Shown here piece by piece: positions 14,889-22,696 of a stretch of DNA of 64,000 nucleotides. How positions within the stretch are numbered: position 1 is the stretch's first letter; every line of letters begins with the position of its first letter. Source of the DNA: Anaerolineales bacterium (GTDB taxonomy: Bacteria > Chloroflexota > Anaerolineae > Anaerolineales > UBA11579); contig JAHCIJ010000001.1 of the NCBI GenBank assembly GCA_026129255.1, positions 772,965 through 836,964 of the forward strand, written 5' to 3'. The translations under genes were made by a program, and so were the position numbers. Under the pieces are notes generated by a model, which had not been told where the DNA came from, made no database searches, and saw only the letters and a list, made by a program, of their open reading frames with translations.

Positions 14889-16956
14889 AACCACCAAAGC
14901 CAAGACCACCAAGAAGGCCGCTGCTCCCAGCGTGGACTGGGAGCAGGTTGCCCGGCTGCTGCTCACCTCGCGTACGATCGATGAGATAGAGGAGCAGGAG
15001 CTAGCGCCAGCGGGCAAGGTGACCTACCAGTTCTCCTCCAAGGGGCACGAGCTCTCGCAGATCCTGCTGGGGCTGCAACTCACCCAGGGGCACGATGCGG
15101 CTACGGTGTATTACCGCAGCCGCCCGTTCATGCTGGTCGCTGGCCTCACGCCGCAGGAAGCCTTCGCCGCCGACATGGCGCGCACCGGCTCGCCGTCTGA
15201 GGGGCGCGATGTGGGCGTGGTGTACAGCCTGCCGCCGCGGCATGGCGTGACCGTACTGCCCTCCTCCGGCGATGTGGGCGCGCAATACACGCCTGCGGCG
15301 GGCTGGGCGCAGGCGGCGACCTACTACCAAGGTGAGCTTAAGGACAAGGACTGGAAAGGCGCCATCGCTGTGGCGCTGGGCGGCGACGGTTCGGTGGCCA
15401 CCAACGGATTCTGGGCGGCGTTGACGATCGCCACCACGCTTGAGCTGCCCATGCTGTTCTTTATTGAGGACAACGGCTACGGCATCTCGGTGCCTAAGCA
15501 CTTCCAAACTCCGGGCGGGGATATTGCCGCCAATTTGAAATCCTTCAAGAACCTGCGCATCACCACCGGCTCCGGTACGGAGCCAAAGGAGACCGCCGAG
15601 CGCATCGCTGATGCGGTGAGCTACGTGCGCTCGGGTGCGGGCACGGCGCTGCTCAAGCTGAGCGTACCGCGTCTGACGGGTCATACCTTCGGCGAAGACC
15701 AGACCGCCTACAAGAGCGCCAAGCAACTCAAAGAAGAGCAAAGCCGCGATCCGCTGCTGGCAGTGCGCAAGCACCTGGGCGCAAAGTTTGATTGGGACGG
15801 CCTCAAGGCCGATGTAGAAAAAGACGTACGCGCCCAGCTGGCGGCCGCCGAGCAGAACCCGGAGCCGGCCAGCTACACCGGCACGCTGCACCTCTTCGCC
15901 AGCGGCGAACACCGGGCGCAGGTGCCCCCAGCGCTCAACAAGCCTGCGGTGAACTTCGACAACGCAGCCGCCGAAGATGGCGCACGCATCAATATGTCTG
16001 AAGCCATCCGCCGCACAATGGAAGTAGAGCTGGAGCAAAACCCACGCCTGCTCATCTTCGGTGAGGATGTTGGCCCGCGTGGCGGCGTGCACCGCGTCAC
16101 GCTGGATCTGCAAAAGAAGTACGGCGCGGCACGCGTCTTCGACACCTCGCTCTCCGAGGAAGGCATAATCGGCCGTGCGGCGGGCATGGCGATGGCCGGG
16201 CTGACCGCCCTGCCCGAGATCCAGTTCCGCAAATACGCCGACCCCGCCACCGAGCAGATCAACGACACCGGCTGGGTGCGCTGGCGCACGCACGGCAAGT
16301 TCGCCGTGCCGATGGTGATCCGCATCCCGGTTGGCTACAGCAAGAAAACTGGCGACCCGTGGCACTCCGTCTCGGGCGAGGCCATCTACACGCACAGCCT
16401 GGGCTGGCGTGTGGCGATGCCCTCCAATGCCGCCGATGCCGTCGGCCTGCTGCGCGCTGCGCTCCGCGGCCAAGACCCCACGATCTTTCTGGAGCATCGT
16501 GCCCTGTACGATTCGCCCATCTCACGCCGCCCCTACCCGGGCGACGAATACGCCCTGCCCTTCGGCAAGGCAGCCGTGTTGCAGGCGGGCAACAAGCTCA
16601 CCGTGGTGACCTGGGGCGAGATGGTGCACCGCTGCCTCGAGGCCGCCGAGCCATTCGCTGGCCAGGTGGAGTTGCTCGACCTGCGTACTGTCTCCCCATG
16701 GGACAAGGAGGCCGTGCTGGCCTCGGTGCGCAAGACCGGCCGCGTGCTGATCACCCACGAGGATACGCACACCGGCGGCTTCGGCGGCGAGATCGCCGCC
16801 ACGGTCGCCGAGGAAGCCTTTGCCTATTTGGATGCGCCCGTGGCGCGCATGACCACGCCGGACGCATTGATCCCCTACAACATCGCTTTGATGAACACCC
16901 TCATCCCCAGTGTGGAGGCCTTACGAACACGCATAGAAGAATTACTCACCTGGTAA
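14866..16956 (+). CDS. Fused alpha-beta E1 of a 2-oxoacid dehydrogenase
   Basis: Thiamin-diphosphate-dependent E1 component (branched-chain 2-oxoacid or pyruvate dehydrogenase type), 696 aa. The alpha half (~25-330) holds the TPP motif GDGS...N with FFIEDNGYGIS. The beta half (~370-696) starts at INMSEAIRRTMEVEL and includes IFGEDVGPRGGVHRVT, PEIQFRKYADPATEQI and the C-terminal transketolase-like domain (KLTVVTWGEMVHRCL, HEDTHTGGFG). The alpha and beta subunits, normally separate genes, are one polypeptide. The N-terminus is an unusual Lys/Thr-rich tail (KKTTKTTKAKTTKKAA), perhaps for E2 docking. No E2 or E3 genes are nearby. Substrate cannot be fixed from sequence alone. Confidence 0.9.
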   Translation: MPTKKTTKTTKAKTTKKAAAPSVDWEQVARLLLTSRTIDEIEEQELAPAGKVTYQFSSKGHELSQILLGLQLTQGHDAATVYYRSRPFMLVAGLTPQEAFAADMARTGSPSEGRDVGVVYSLPPRHGVTVLPSSGDVGAQYTPAAGWAQAATYYQGELKDKDWKGAIAVALGGDGSVATNGFWAALTIATTLELPMLFFIEDNGYGISVPKHFQTPGGDIAANLKSFKNLRITTGSGTEPKETAERIADAVSYVRSGAGTALLKLSVPRLTGHTFGEDQTAYKSAKQLKEEQSRDPLLAVRKHLGAKFDWDGLKADVEKDVRAQLAAAEQNPEPASYTGTLHLFASGEHRAQVPPALNKPAVNFDNAAAEDGARINMSEAIRRTMEVELEQNPRLLIFGEDVGPRGGVHRVTLDLQKKYGAARVFDTSLSEEGIIGRAAGMAMAGLTALPEIQFRKYADPATEQINDTGWVRWRTHGKFAVPMVIRIPVGYSKKTGDPWHSVSGEAIYTHSLGWRVAMPSNAADAVGLLRAALRGQDPTIFLEHRALYDSPISRRPYPGDEYALPFGKAAVLQAGNKLTVVTWGEMVHRCLEAAEPFAGQVELLDLRTVSPWDKEAVLASVRKTGRVLITHEDTHTGGFGGEIAATVAEEAFAYLDAPVARMTTPDALIPYNIALMNTLIPSVEALRTRIEELLTW

Positions 16957-17318
16957 CGCTTGCCTTGCTGCTGGCGGCGTGCAGTACGCCGCCGGACACC
17001 TCGCAAGTGGCGGAACCTACCGCGGAGCTCAGCGCGCAGGAGGAGCAAGGCAAGCGCGCCTTCAGCCAATACTGCGGCGCCTGCCACAGCATCGTTGGCG
17101 ATACGTCCATCGTCGGCCCCTCGATGGCGGGCATCGCCACCCGCGCCGAGACGCGTATCGAGGGCATGAGCGCACACGACTATCTGATCGAGTCGATCCT
17201 TGACCCCGGCGCCTACCTGGTGCCTGGCTTCGACAACCTGATGCCCAGTACCTGGGGCACCACGCTGACCGGTGAGCAGATGGACGCCATTATTGCGTTC
17301 ATGCTGACACTCAAGTAA
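16941..17318 (+). CDS. c-type cytochrome lipoprotein
   Basis: Exported single-haem cytochrome c of about 125 aa. A lipobox (LLLAACS) follows a hydrophobic stretch (HLVTLALLLAAC), so it is probably lipid-anchored on the outer face of the membrane. The haem motif is CGACH and a likely axial Met is in NLMPSTW. The gene overlaps the end of the E1 gene in another frame. No ATG, GTG or TTG fits before the signal peptide; ATT at 16941 or CTG at 16950 are candidate starts, so the 5' end is uncertain. It sits upstream of the MauG/beta-helix gene and is a likely electron-transfer partner. Confidence 0.75.
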   Translation: MTHLVTLALLLAACSTPPDTSQVAEPTAELSAQEEQGKRAFSQYCGACHSIVGDTSIVGPSMAGIATRAETRIEGMSAHDYLIESILDPGAYLVPGFDNLMPSTWGTTLTGEQMDAIIAFMLTLK

Positions 17319-17337
17319 CTATTCTGTGTTGTACTAC

Positions 17338-17375
17338 GTACCCGCACATAACCCCATGTGCGGGTACAGTTTTTT
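17338..17375 (+). terminator. Strong rho-independent terminator after cytochrome gene
   Basis: Perfect 12-bp stem GTACCCGCACAT / ATGTGCGGGTAC with loop AACCCC, then AG and a T-run. Confidence 0.9.
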
Positions 17376-17417
17376 GCAGCATGCAGTTTGTAGTACCTAA
17401 GAGGAGAGATAACGCTG

Positions 17418-19661
17418 ATGAAAACCATCCTGACCTGGATCTTACGCATTCTGGGCGTGCTGCTCGGTGTGCTGGTGATCGCCCTGGCCGTGGCGGCCTT
17501 TACGCCGGTGCCACGCGATGAGCTGCCCAGCGTGTACGGCGCAGGTGCTAGCTCGGTGCAGCCTTCCACCACCGGCCTGTTGCGCGCCTTCCCGGAGCTC
17601 AACTCTCCGGTGGACAATCCCCAGACCCCGGAAAAAGTTGAGCTGGGCCGCTTGCTGTTCTTTGACCCTGTGTTGTCAGACAACAATGAGATGAGCTGCG
17701 CCAGCTGCCACCACCCCGACCTGGGCTTTTCTGATGGTATGCAACTGGCCCAAGGCGTGGAGGGCGAAGTGCAGCGCAACGCGCTGAGCCTGTGGAACGT
17801 GGCCTACAACGCACACTTCTTTTGGGATGGCCGCGCCGAAACGCTGGAAGACCAAGTGCTGGTGCCGCTGGAACACCCCAATGAAATGCAAGTGAGCGAC
17901 CGCGCCGCCCTGGAAGCAGAGCTGGCGGCCATCCCCGGCTATGTAGAGCTGTTCGAAGACGCTTTCCCCGGCGAGCCTATCAGCACGCTCAATGTGCAGC
18001 GCGCCCTGGCGGCATTCGAGCGCACGCTGATCAGCAATGACAGCCCGTTTGATGCTTACGCCGCCGGGCAGCTGGACGCACTGACCGCCAGCCAGCGCCG
18101 CGGCTTTGCCTTGTTCCGCTCGGCGGCGACGCGCTGCTTCGAGTGCCACAGCGCGCCCACCTTCGCCAATGACACCTTCCGCATCACGGGCGTGGCCGAC
18201 CTGGAGGGCCAGGAGCACGACCCCGGCCGCTCGGCCGTGGGCGATGCGCCGGACAGCGCCTTCAAGGTGCCGACCTTGCGCAACATTGTGCTCAGCGCGC
18301 CTTACATGCACAACGGCATCTTCTCCAGTCTCGAAGAAGTCATTGACTTCTATGCAGGTGGCGGCGGGCGCGCTGACGGCGTGCAAGGCGTTGACCCGCT
18401 CATCCGCTCGTTTGAGCTGACCGCGCAGGAGAAGGCTGACCTGATAGCGTTCCTGTACAGCCTGACCGATGAGAGCAACCTGCCGCAGATCCCTAGCGAA
18501 GTGCCTTCGGGCTTGCCGGTGGTCTCGCCGATGCGCAACATCGAGCGCGAGACCGCGGCTGAAACCAACGCCAATCCTAGCGGTGAAACCGTGGGCAGCG
18601 GCAGCGGCGAACAGATCGTAGTGCAGGCTGGCGAAACCATCCAGGCTGCGGTGGACCGTGCCCGCGCCGGCGACACGGTGCTGATCCCATACGGCGTGTA
18701 TCACGAACGCGTGGTAGTGGACCTGAACGACATCACCATCCTGGGCGTGCCCAATGACGCCGGCGAGAACCCGATCCTGGATGGCCAGGATAAGCTCACC
18801 GAAGCAGTGATCGCCTCGGGCAACAACTTTGAGATCGGCTACCTGACGGTGAAGAACTACACTGACAACGGCGTGATCGTGGAAGGCGTGACCAACGTGC
18901 ACATGCACCACATCTACGCCGAGAAGACCGGAACCTACGGCCTGTACCCTGTACAGAGCACCGGTGTGCTGATCGAATATAGCGAGGTGACGGGCGCAGA
19001 CGATGCGGGCATCTATGCCGGGCAGAGCGAAAACGTGGTCATCCGCCACAATGTGGTGCACGGCAACGTGCTGGGCATTGAGGCGGAGAACACGGTCAAC
19101 TCGGAGCTGTACGGCAACCATGCCTACAACAATACCTGTGGCATCCTGGTGGTGTTGCTGCCGCATCTGACCTCGCGCGTTTCGCTCAACACCGTTGTGT
19201 ATGACAACCTGATCGAGGCTAACAATCACAGCAACTTTGCCAAGGAAGGCACCGCGGCGGCGATCATGCCGCCCGGTACCGGCATCGCCTTGATCGCCTC
19301 TGACAATGTTGAGGTCTACAATAACATTGTGAAGGACAACAACACCGGCGGTATCGGCATCTTCAGCCTGACGATCGCCTTTGACAAGGACGAGATCGAT
19401 GTGGGCGACCGCCCGGAGAACATCTACATCCACGGCAACCAGCTGAGCAACAACGGCCAGCAGCCGGATCCGTTCCTGGCGCAACTGGGCGTGCCGGGCT
19501 CAGACATCCTGTGGGATGTGAGCGGGGCCGGTCTGCGGGTGGACCAGCCTGAAGAAGGCTTGAACGTGTTCCCGCCCGTGCTGCCCAGCTCCAGCTGGAG
19601 CGATTGGGCGTACAACATGTACTGGAATGCGCTCAATTTCCTGATCGGGCTGATTAGCTAG
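17418..19661 (+). CDS. Di-haem MauG-type peroxidase fused to a parallel beta-helix
   Basis: A 747-aa exported or membrane-anchored fusion. It has an N-terminal membrane helix (LGVLLGVLVIALAVAAF). Residues ~50-360 are a bacterial di-haem cytochrome c peroxidase/MauG domain with two haem sites, CASCH (~94) and CFECH (~240), plus typical LGRLLFFDPVLS, WDGRAETLEDQ and VPTLRNIVLSAPYMHNG. Residues ~395-690 are a right-handed beta-helix built of PbH1-like repeats (starting with IQAAVDRARAGDTVLIPYGVY). Family knowledge: MauG-like enzymes oxidise proteins or peroxide; beta-helices bind or cleave polysaccharides. The fusion suggests an oxidative step on a surface polymer. RBS AGGAGAG precedes the ATG. 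Confidence 0.88.
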   Translation: MKTILTWILRILGVLLGVLVIALAVAAFTPVPRDELPSVYGAGASSVQPSTTGLLRAFPELNSPVDNPQTPEKVELGRLLFFDPVLSDNNEMSCASCHHPDLGFSDGMQLAQGVEGEVQRNALSLWNVAYNAHFFWDGRAETLEDQVLVPLEHPNEMQVSDRAALEAELAAIPGYVELFEDAFPGEPISTLNVQRALAAFERTLISNDSPFDAYAAGQLDALTASQRRGFALFRSAATRCFECHSAPTFANDTFRITGVADLEGQEHDPGRSAVGDAPDSAFKVPTLRNIVLSAPYMHNGIFSSLEEVIDFYAGGGGRADGVQGVDPLIRSFELTAQEKADLIAFLYSLTDESNLPQIPSEVPSGLPVVSPMRNIERETAAETNANPSGETVGSGSGEQIVVQAGETIQAAVDRARAGDTVLIPYGVYHERVVVDLNDITILGVPNDAGENPILDGQDKLTEAVIASGNNFEIGYLTVKNYTDNGVIVEGVTNVHMHHIYAEKTGTYGLYPVQSTGVLIEYSEVTGADDAGIYAGQSENVVIRHNVVHGNVLGIEAENTVNSELYGNHAYNNTCGILVVLLPHLTSRVSLNTVVYDNLIEANNHSNFAKEGTAAAIMPPGTGIALIASDNVEVYNNIVKDNNTGGIGIFSLTIAFDKDEIDVGDRPENIYIHGNQLSNNGQQPDPFLAQLGVPGSDILWDVSGAGLRVDQPEEGLNVFPPVLPSSSWSDWAYNMYWNALNFLIGLIS

Positions 19662-19681
19662 ACGCAGAGATAAGTAAATAG

Positions 19682-19715
19682 AAAAGGCAGCCGCAATATG
19701 CGGCTGCCTTTTTTT
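19682..19715. terminator. Rho-independent terminator
   Basis: Stem AGGCAGCCGCA / TGCGGCTGCCT around ATA, with A-run before and T7 after. Ends the MauG/beta-helix gene. Confidence 0.92.
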
Positions 19716-19789
19716 GTGTGCATAGGGTAATGCTTGGGCGGGTCTGAGACCCGCCCCTACGTTGTGAGCATACGTATGCCATGCCTAGT

Positions 19790-19896
19790 GTCATCCCGAG
19801 CGCAGCGAGGGATCCTTTAGGCCACAGCAAAGATAAGTATCTTTTTGAAACCACCTAAAGGATCCCTCCTCGGCCTACGGCCTCGTTCGGGATGAC
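19790..19896. repeat. CATCCCGAG palindromic element, copy 1
   Basis: Outer arms GTCATCCCGAG and CTCGTTCGGGATGAC, inner arms GAGGGATCCTTTAGG and CCTAAAGGATCCCTC. The core is almost identical to the copy at 20031, 241 nt downstream. Confidence 0.92.
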
Positions 19897-19954
19897 GGAA
19901 TGGTCTATCAGGTGTGCGGAGTTTGATACTTGGCTCACATTGGTGCACGCTGGT

Positions 19955-20001
19955 CAGATTGCTTCGTCGGCGCAGCGAAGCTGCGCACTCCTCGCAATGA
20001 C
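19955..20001. repeat. ATTGCGAG-family half repeat
   Basis: CAGATTGCTTCGTCGG to CTCGCAATGACA with an internal small hairpin GCGCAGCGAAGCTGCGC. Confidence 0.8.
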
Positions 20002-20030
20002 AAGCTGCAGCCGGCACAACCCAACTTAGT

Positions 20031-20138
20031 GTCATCCCGAGCGTAGCGAGGGATCCTTTAGGCCACAGCAAAGATAAGTATCTTTTTAAAACCACCTAAA
20101 GGATCCCTCCTCGGCCTAGCGGTCTCGTTCGGGATGAC
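20031..20138. repeat. CATCCCGAG palindromic element, copy 2
   Basis: Same outer and inner arms as 19790-19896. Differences are limited to a few bases in the spacer and right outer arm, so the two copies are recent relatives. Confidence 0.92.
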
Positions 20139-20279
20139 AAGCGGCATGTTTGAGCGAGTTTTAGAGTGCCCTCCGCCTGCTCCCTGCCCGCTTATCACCT
20201 GCATTTATGCTAAAATTCCTCGCTTATTAACTCGCTCTTGGCCGCGCAGCCAAGGGCTTGCCCGTGAGAAGGAGTTTTG

Positions 20280-20570
20280 ATGCGCACGTATGAAGTGACG
20301 TTTATTGCCCACCCCGACCTGGACGGCGATGCCTTTAAGGCGTTGAACGAGCAGGTGCAGGGCTGGATCGCCAATGTTGGCGGCAAGATCGAGAAGACCG
20401 ATGTGTGGGGCAAGCGCAAGCTGGCCTACCCCATCAAGAAGCAGGCCGAGGGCCAGTATGTGCTGCTGCACGTTGCACTGGACCCTGCCTCCTGCGCCGA
20501 GCTGGAGCGCCAGTTCCGCCTGCAAGAATCCGTGATGCGCTTCCTCATCGTGGCGGTGGACGAGGCCTAA
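20280..20570 (+). CDS. rpsF: Ribosomal protein bS6
   Basis: Small-subunit ribosomal protein S6, 96 aa, the normal length. MRTYEVTFIAHPDLD at the start and KRKLAYPIKKQAEGQYVLLHV in the middle are typical. RBS AGAAGGAG precedes ATG 20280; the TTG one codon upstream is not needed. In most bacteria the operon is rpsF-ssb-rpsR; here ssb follows after 17 nt but rpsR is missing. Confidence 0.96.
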   Translation: MRTYEVTFIAHPDLDGDAFKALNEQVQGWIANVGGKIEKTDVWGKRKLAYPIKKQAEGQYVLLHVALDPASCAELERQFRLQESVMRFLIVAVDEA

Positions 20571-20587
20571 ACCCCCTCGCAGGCACT

Positions 20588-20998
20588 ATGAGCCGCGGCC
20601 TCAACAAAGTGATGCTCATCGGCCACCTCGGCCGAGACCCGGAGTTGCGCTACACGCCCGGAAACCGGGCGGTAGCCAGCTTCAGCCTGGCCAGCAGCCA
20701 AAGCTGGACCACGGCCGAGGGTGAAAAGCGCACAGAGACCGAATGGTTCAAAGTGATCGCCTGGGCTGGCCTGGCCGAATTTGCCAACCAGTATCTCAAG
20801 AAGGGCCAGCAAGTCTACGTTGAGGGCCGCCTCAAGACCCGCCGTTGGCAGGATGAGCAAGGCAATCCGCGCAGTGTGGTGGAAGTAGTGGCGCGTGAGA
20901 TCCTGATGCTCAGCGAGCGTCGCGAAAAACTGGATGCTGAAACGCCCTTCCAGGATGACCTGTATCCCCAAGGGGACGAAGACGAGTTCCCTTTTTAG
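20588..20998 (+). CDS. ssb: Single-stranded DNA-binding protein
   Basis: SSB of 136 aa with an OB fold: MSRGLNKVMLIGHLGRDPE at the start, ETEWFKVIAWAGLAEF and YVEGRLKTRRW further on. The acidic tail DEDEFPF is the conserved tip that recruits repair and replication partners. The linker is short compared with E. coli SSB. The frame is open upstream across rpsF in another frame, but the ATG at 20588 gives the standard N-terminus. Second gene of rpsF-ssb. Confidence 0.95.
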   Translation: MSRGLNKVMLIGHLGRDPELRYTPGNRAVASFSLASSQSWTTAEGEKRTETEWFKVIAWAGLAEFANQYLKKGQQVYVEGRLKTRRWQDEQGNPRSVVEVVAREILMLSERREKLDAETPFQDDLYPQGDEDEFPF

Positions 20999-21049
20999 TG
21001 CGGCACATTCCTGCGCCGCATCACCCTTACTCGCAGAAAGTACAGCAGT

Positions 21050-22312
21050 ATGGACAAGAAATCATTCAATCTGACTCCCAAGAACCTGATCGGCGCAGAG
21101 CGTGACCGCTTCTACAGCCGTCTGCTGACCTATGGCACCATCCTGGTGGTGCTACTGGTGATCGGCCTGGTGGGTTTCTCCATTGTGCGGGAGAAGTACA
21201 TCATCCCCAACCAGACGGTGGCAGAGGTCGAAGGTGTGGAGATCACTGGCTCGCAGTACCAGCAGCGCGTGCGCCTGAACCGAATTCGTCTGGTGAACAC
21301 CTTTATCCAGTACTACCAAATGCAAAGTCTGGTGGTGGATCCCAGCTTTCAGCAGCAGCTGTACGTACAGCTGCTGGGCATCCAACAAGAGCTGACGCCG
21401 CTGGTGACGGGCGAGACCACGCTGAACGAGCTGATCGACGATGAGCTGCTCAAGCTGGCCGCCGCCGAGCGCGGCATCACGGTCAGCGAAGCCGACGTGG
21501 AGCGCGAACTGCAGTCGTTCTTCGGGTACTTCCCGCAGGGCACGCCGACCGCCGCCCCCACCAACACGCCTTACGTAACCCCCACCTACACCGCACTGCA
21601 AATGGACATGTTGGGCATCGCGCCCACGGCGGAAGCAGAAGAGGGCGAAGCCACCGCGGTGCCTACGGCGACTGCAACAGCCGCCCCGCTGCCCACCAGC
21701 GCCCCCATCCCCACGGCCACCCCCGTGACCGAGGAGGGCTACCGCCTGCTGCTGGACGAGTACCTGGCCAGCCAGACGGCAGACGCCCAGGTGAGCGAGC
21801 AGGCCATCCGCGAGGCGATCTATGCCGGCCTGCTGCGCGATGCGTTCCGCAAGCAGATGGAGCAGGATGTGCCGCGTACCGAAGAGCAGGTGTGGGCGCG
21901 CCATATTCTGGTAGCTACGGAAGCTGAGGCCCAGGATGTGCTTGATCGCCTGGGCAATGGCGAAGACTGGGCTGCCATCGCCATGGACGTTTCCATGGAC
22001 ACAGCCAACCGCAACATCGGCGGTGACCTGGGCTGGTTCCACCAAGCCCGTATGGTGGCGCCGTTTGCTGAGGCCGCCTTTGCCCTCAAGGTGGGCGATG
22101 TGAGCGAGCCGGTGCAGACTGACTTCGGCTGGCATGTTATCCAGGTGCTGGGTCATCAGGATATGCCGGTGAGCACAGAAGACTTCCAGCAGCGCGTGTA
22201 CCTGGCGCTGGACGAATACCTGGCTGGCCTGCGTGAAACCTACACGTGGGAGATCATCGGCGAGCGCTGGAAGGCAGCCACGCCAGACAAGCCTGGCTTG
22301 CCGATCCTGTAA
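21050..22312 (+). CDS. Membrane-anchored parvulin-type peptidyl-prolyl isomerase
   Basis: A 420-aa SurA/PrsA-like foldase. One membrane helix (~27-47, GTILVVLLVIGLVGFSI) anchors it with the rest outside. Residues ~55-150 form a SurA-N-like helical chaperone region, followed by a Thr/Pro/Ala-rich spacer (~165-230). The PPIC domain is at ~280-375: WARHILVATEAEA, GGDLGWFHQARMVAPF and TDFGWHVIQVL. In the family it isomerises X-Pro bonds and helps exported proteins fold. A helix-rich tail follows. It lies 51 nt behind ssb but is functionally unrelated; a terminator follows. Confidence 0.88.
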   Translation: MDKKSFNLTPKNLIGAERDRFYSRLLTYGTILVVLLVIGLVGFSIVREKYIIPNQTVAEVEGVEITGSQYQQRVRLNRIRLVNTFIQYYQMQSLVVDPSFQQQLYVQLLGIQQELTPLVTGETTLNELIDDELLKLAAAERGITVSEADVERELQSFFGYFPQGTPTAAPTNTPYVTPTYTALQMDMLGIAPTAEAEEGEATAVPTATATAAPLPTSAPIPTATPVTEEGYRLLLDEYLASQTADAQVSEQAIREAIYAGLLRDAFRKQMEQDVPRTEEQVWARHILVATEAEAQDVLDRLGNGEDWAAIAMDVSMDTANRNIGGDLGWFHQARMVAPFAEAAFALKVGDVSEPVQTDFGWHVIQVLGHQDMPVSTEDFQQRVYLALDEYLAGLRETYTWEIIGERWKAATPDKPGLPIL

Positions 22313-22327
22313 GCAAAAAGTAAACGC

Positions 22328-22369
22328 AAAAGAGCCGCTGCATCCATGGGGACGCAGCGGCTCTTTTTT
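22328..22369. terminator. Bidirectional rho-independent terminator
   Basis: Stem AAAGAGCCGCTGC / GCAGCGGCTCTTT, loop ATCCATGGGGAC, then T-run. Shared by the isomerase gene (+) and pspC-like gene (-). Confidence 0.9.
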
Positions 22370-22384
22370 GTTTGCTACGGAGTA

Positions 22385-22582
22385 CTACTCTGCGGGGATG
22401 ATCAGCCAGCCGAGCACATACAGCAGCAGGCCCGGCACGCCGCCCGGCAGGAAGGCGATGATGAACGCCAGGCGGAACCAAAAGGTACTGATGCCGAAGA
22501 AGGCTCCCAGGCCGCCACACACTCCGGCAAATACACGGTCGGTACGGGAGCGGCGCAGCGGCCGCCCAGATGTGTTAAACAT
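22385..22582 (-). CDS. PspC-domain membrane protein
   Basis: A 65-aa PspC-like protein. RSRTDRVFAGVCGGLGAFFGI is the family opening, followed by two hydrophobic segments ending in VLGWLIIPAE. PspC proteins sense envelope stress in phage-shock systems, but no PspA is in the window and short orphan PspC proteins are common. RBS GAGGTGAG precedes the ATG. It may be read together with smc upstream, since both are on the minus strand 108 nt apart. Confidence 0.88.
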   Translation of the reverse strand: MFNTSGRPLRRSRTDRVFAGVCGGLGAFFGISTFWFRLAFIIAFLPGGVPGLLLYVLGWLIIPAE

Positions 22583-22670
22583 GTCTCACCTCGTATCTAA
22601 ACACTTGAGCGAAAGCGCCCATCTGAATCTATACGCAGGCTGCGCCGCGTGGTTGCATGCAATCCGTGGG

Positions 22671-22696
22671 CGTTGTGCTAGCGCGTTGTGCTAGCG
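22671..22696. repeat. 13-bp perfect tandem duplication over the smc stop
   Basis: CGTTGTGCTAGCG occurs twice in a row; the smc stop codon (22691-22693) lies in the second copy. Confidence 0.8.

Larger units (their letters stand above)
19662..20279. other. Gene-free region with terminator and paired palindromic elements
   Basis: No gene seen in about 620 nt. It contains a terminator, a short CGGGTCTGAGACCCG palindrome (~19738-19752), two near-identical CATCCCGAG elements with an ATTGCGAG half element between them, and the rpsF promoter region (TAAAAT near 20210) with a leader of roughly 60 nt. Confidence 0.75.

Noticed and set aside
16359-16940. Large ORF joining E1 DNA to the cytochrome c
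   Set aside because: The first ~190 residues are an out-of-frame reading of the E1 gene; only the part from the signal peptide onward is real.
17676-19484. Long antisense ORF (602 codons) over the MauG/beta-helix gene
   Set aside because: Low-complexity translation without motifs; it is the mirror of a strongly supported GC-rich gene. Similar mirrors over E1 (15001-16497) and smc (22688-24022, 24734-26143) were dropped for the same reason.
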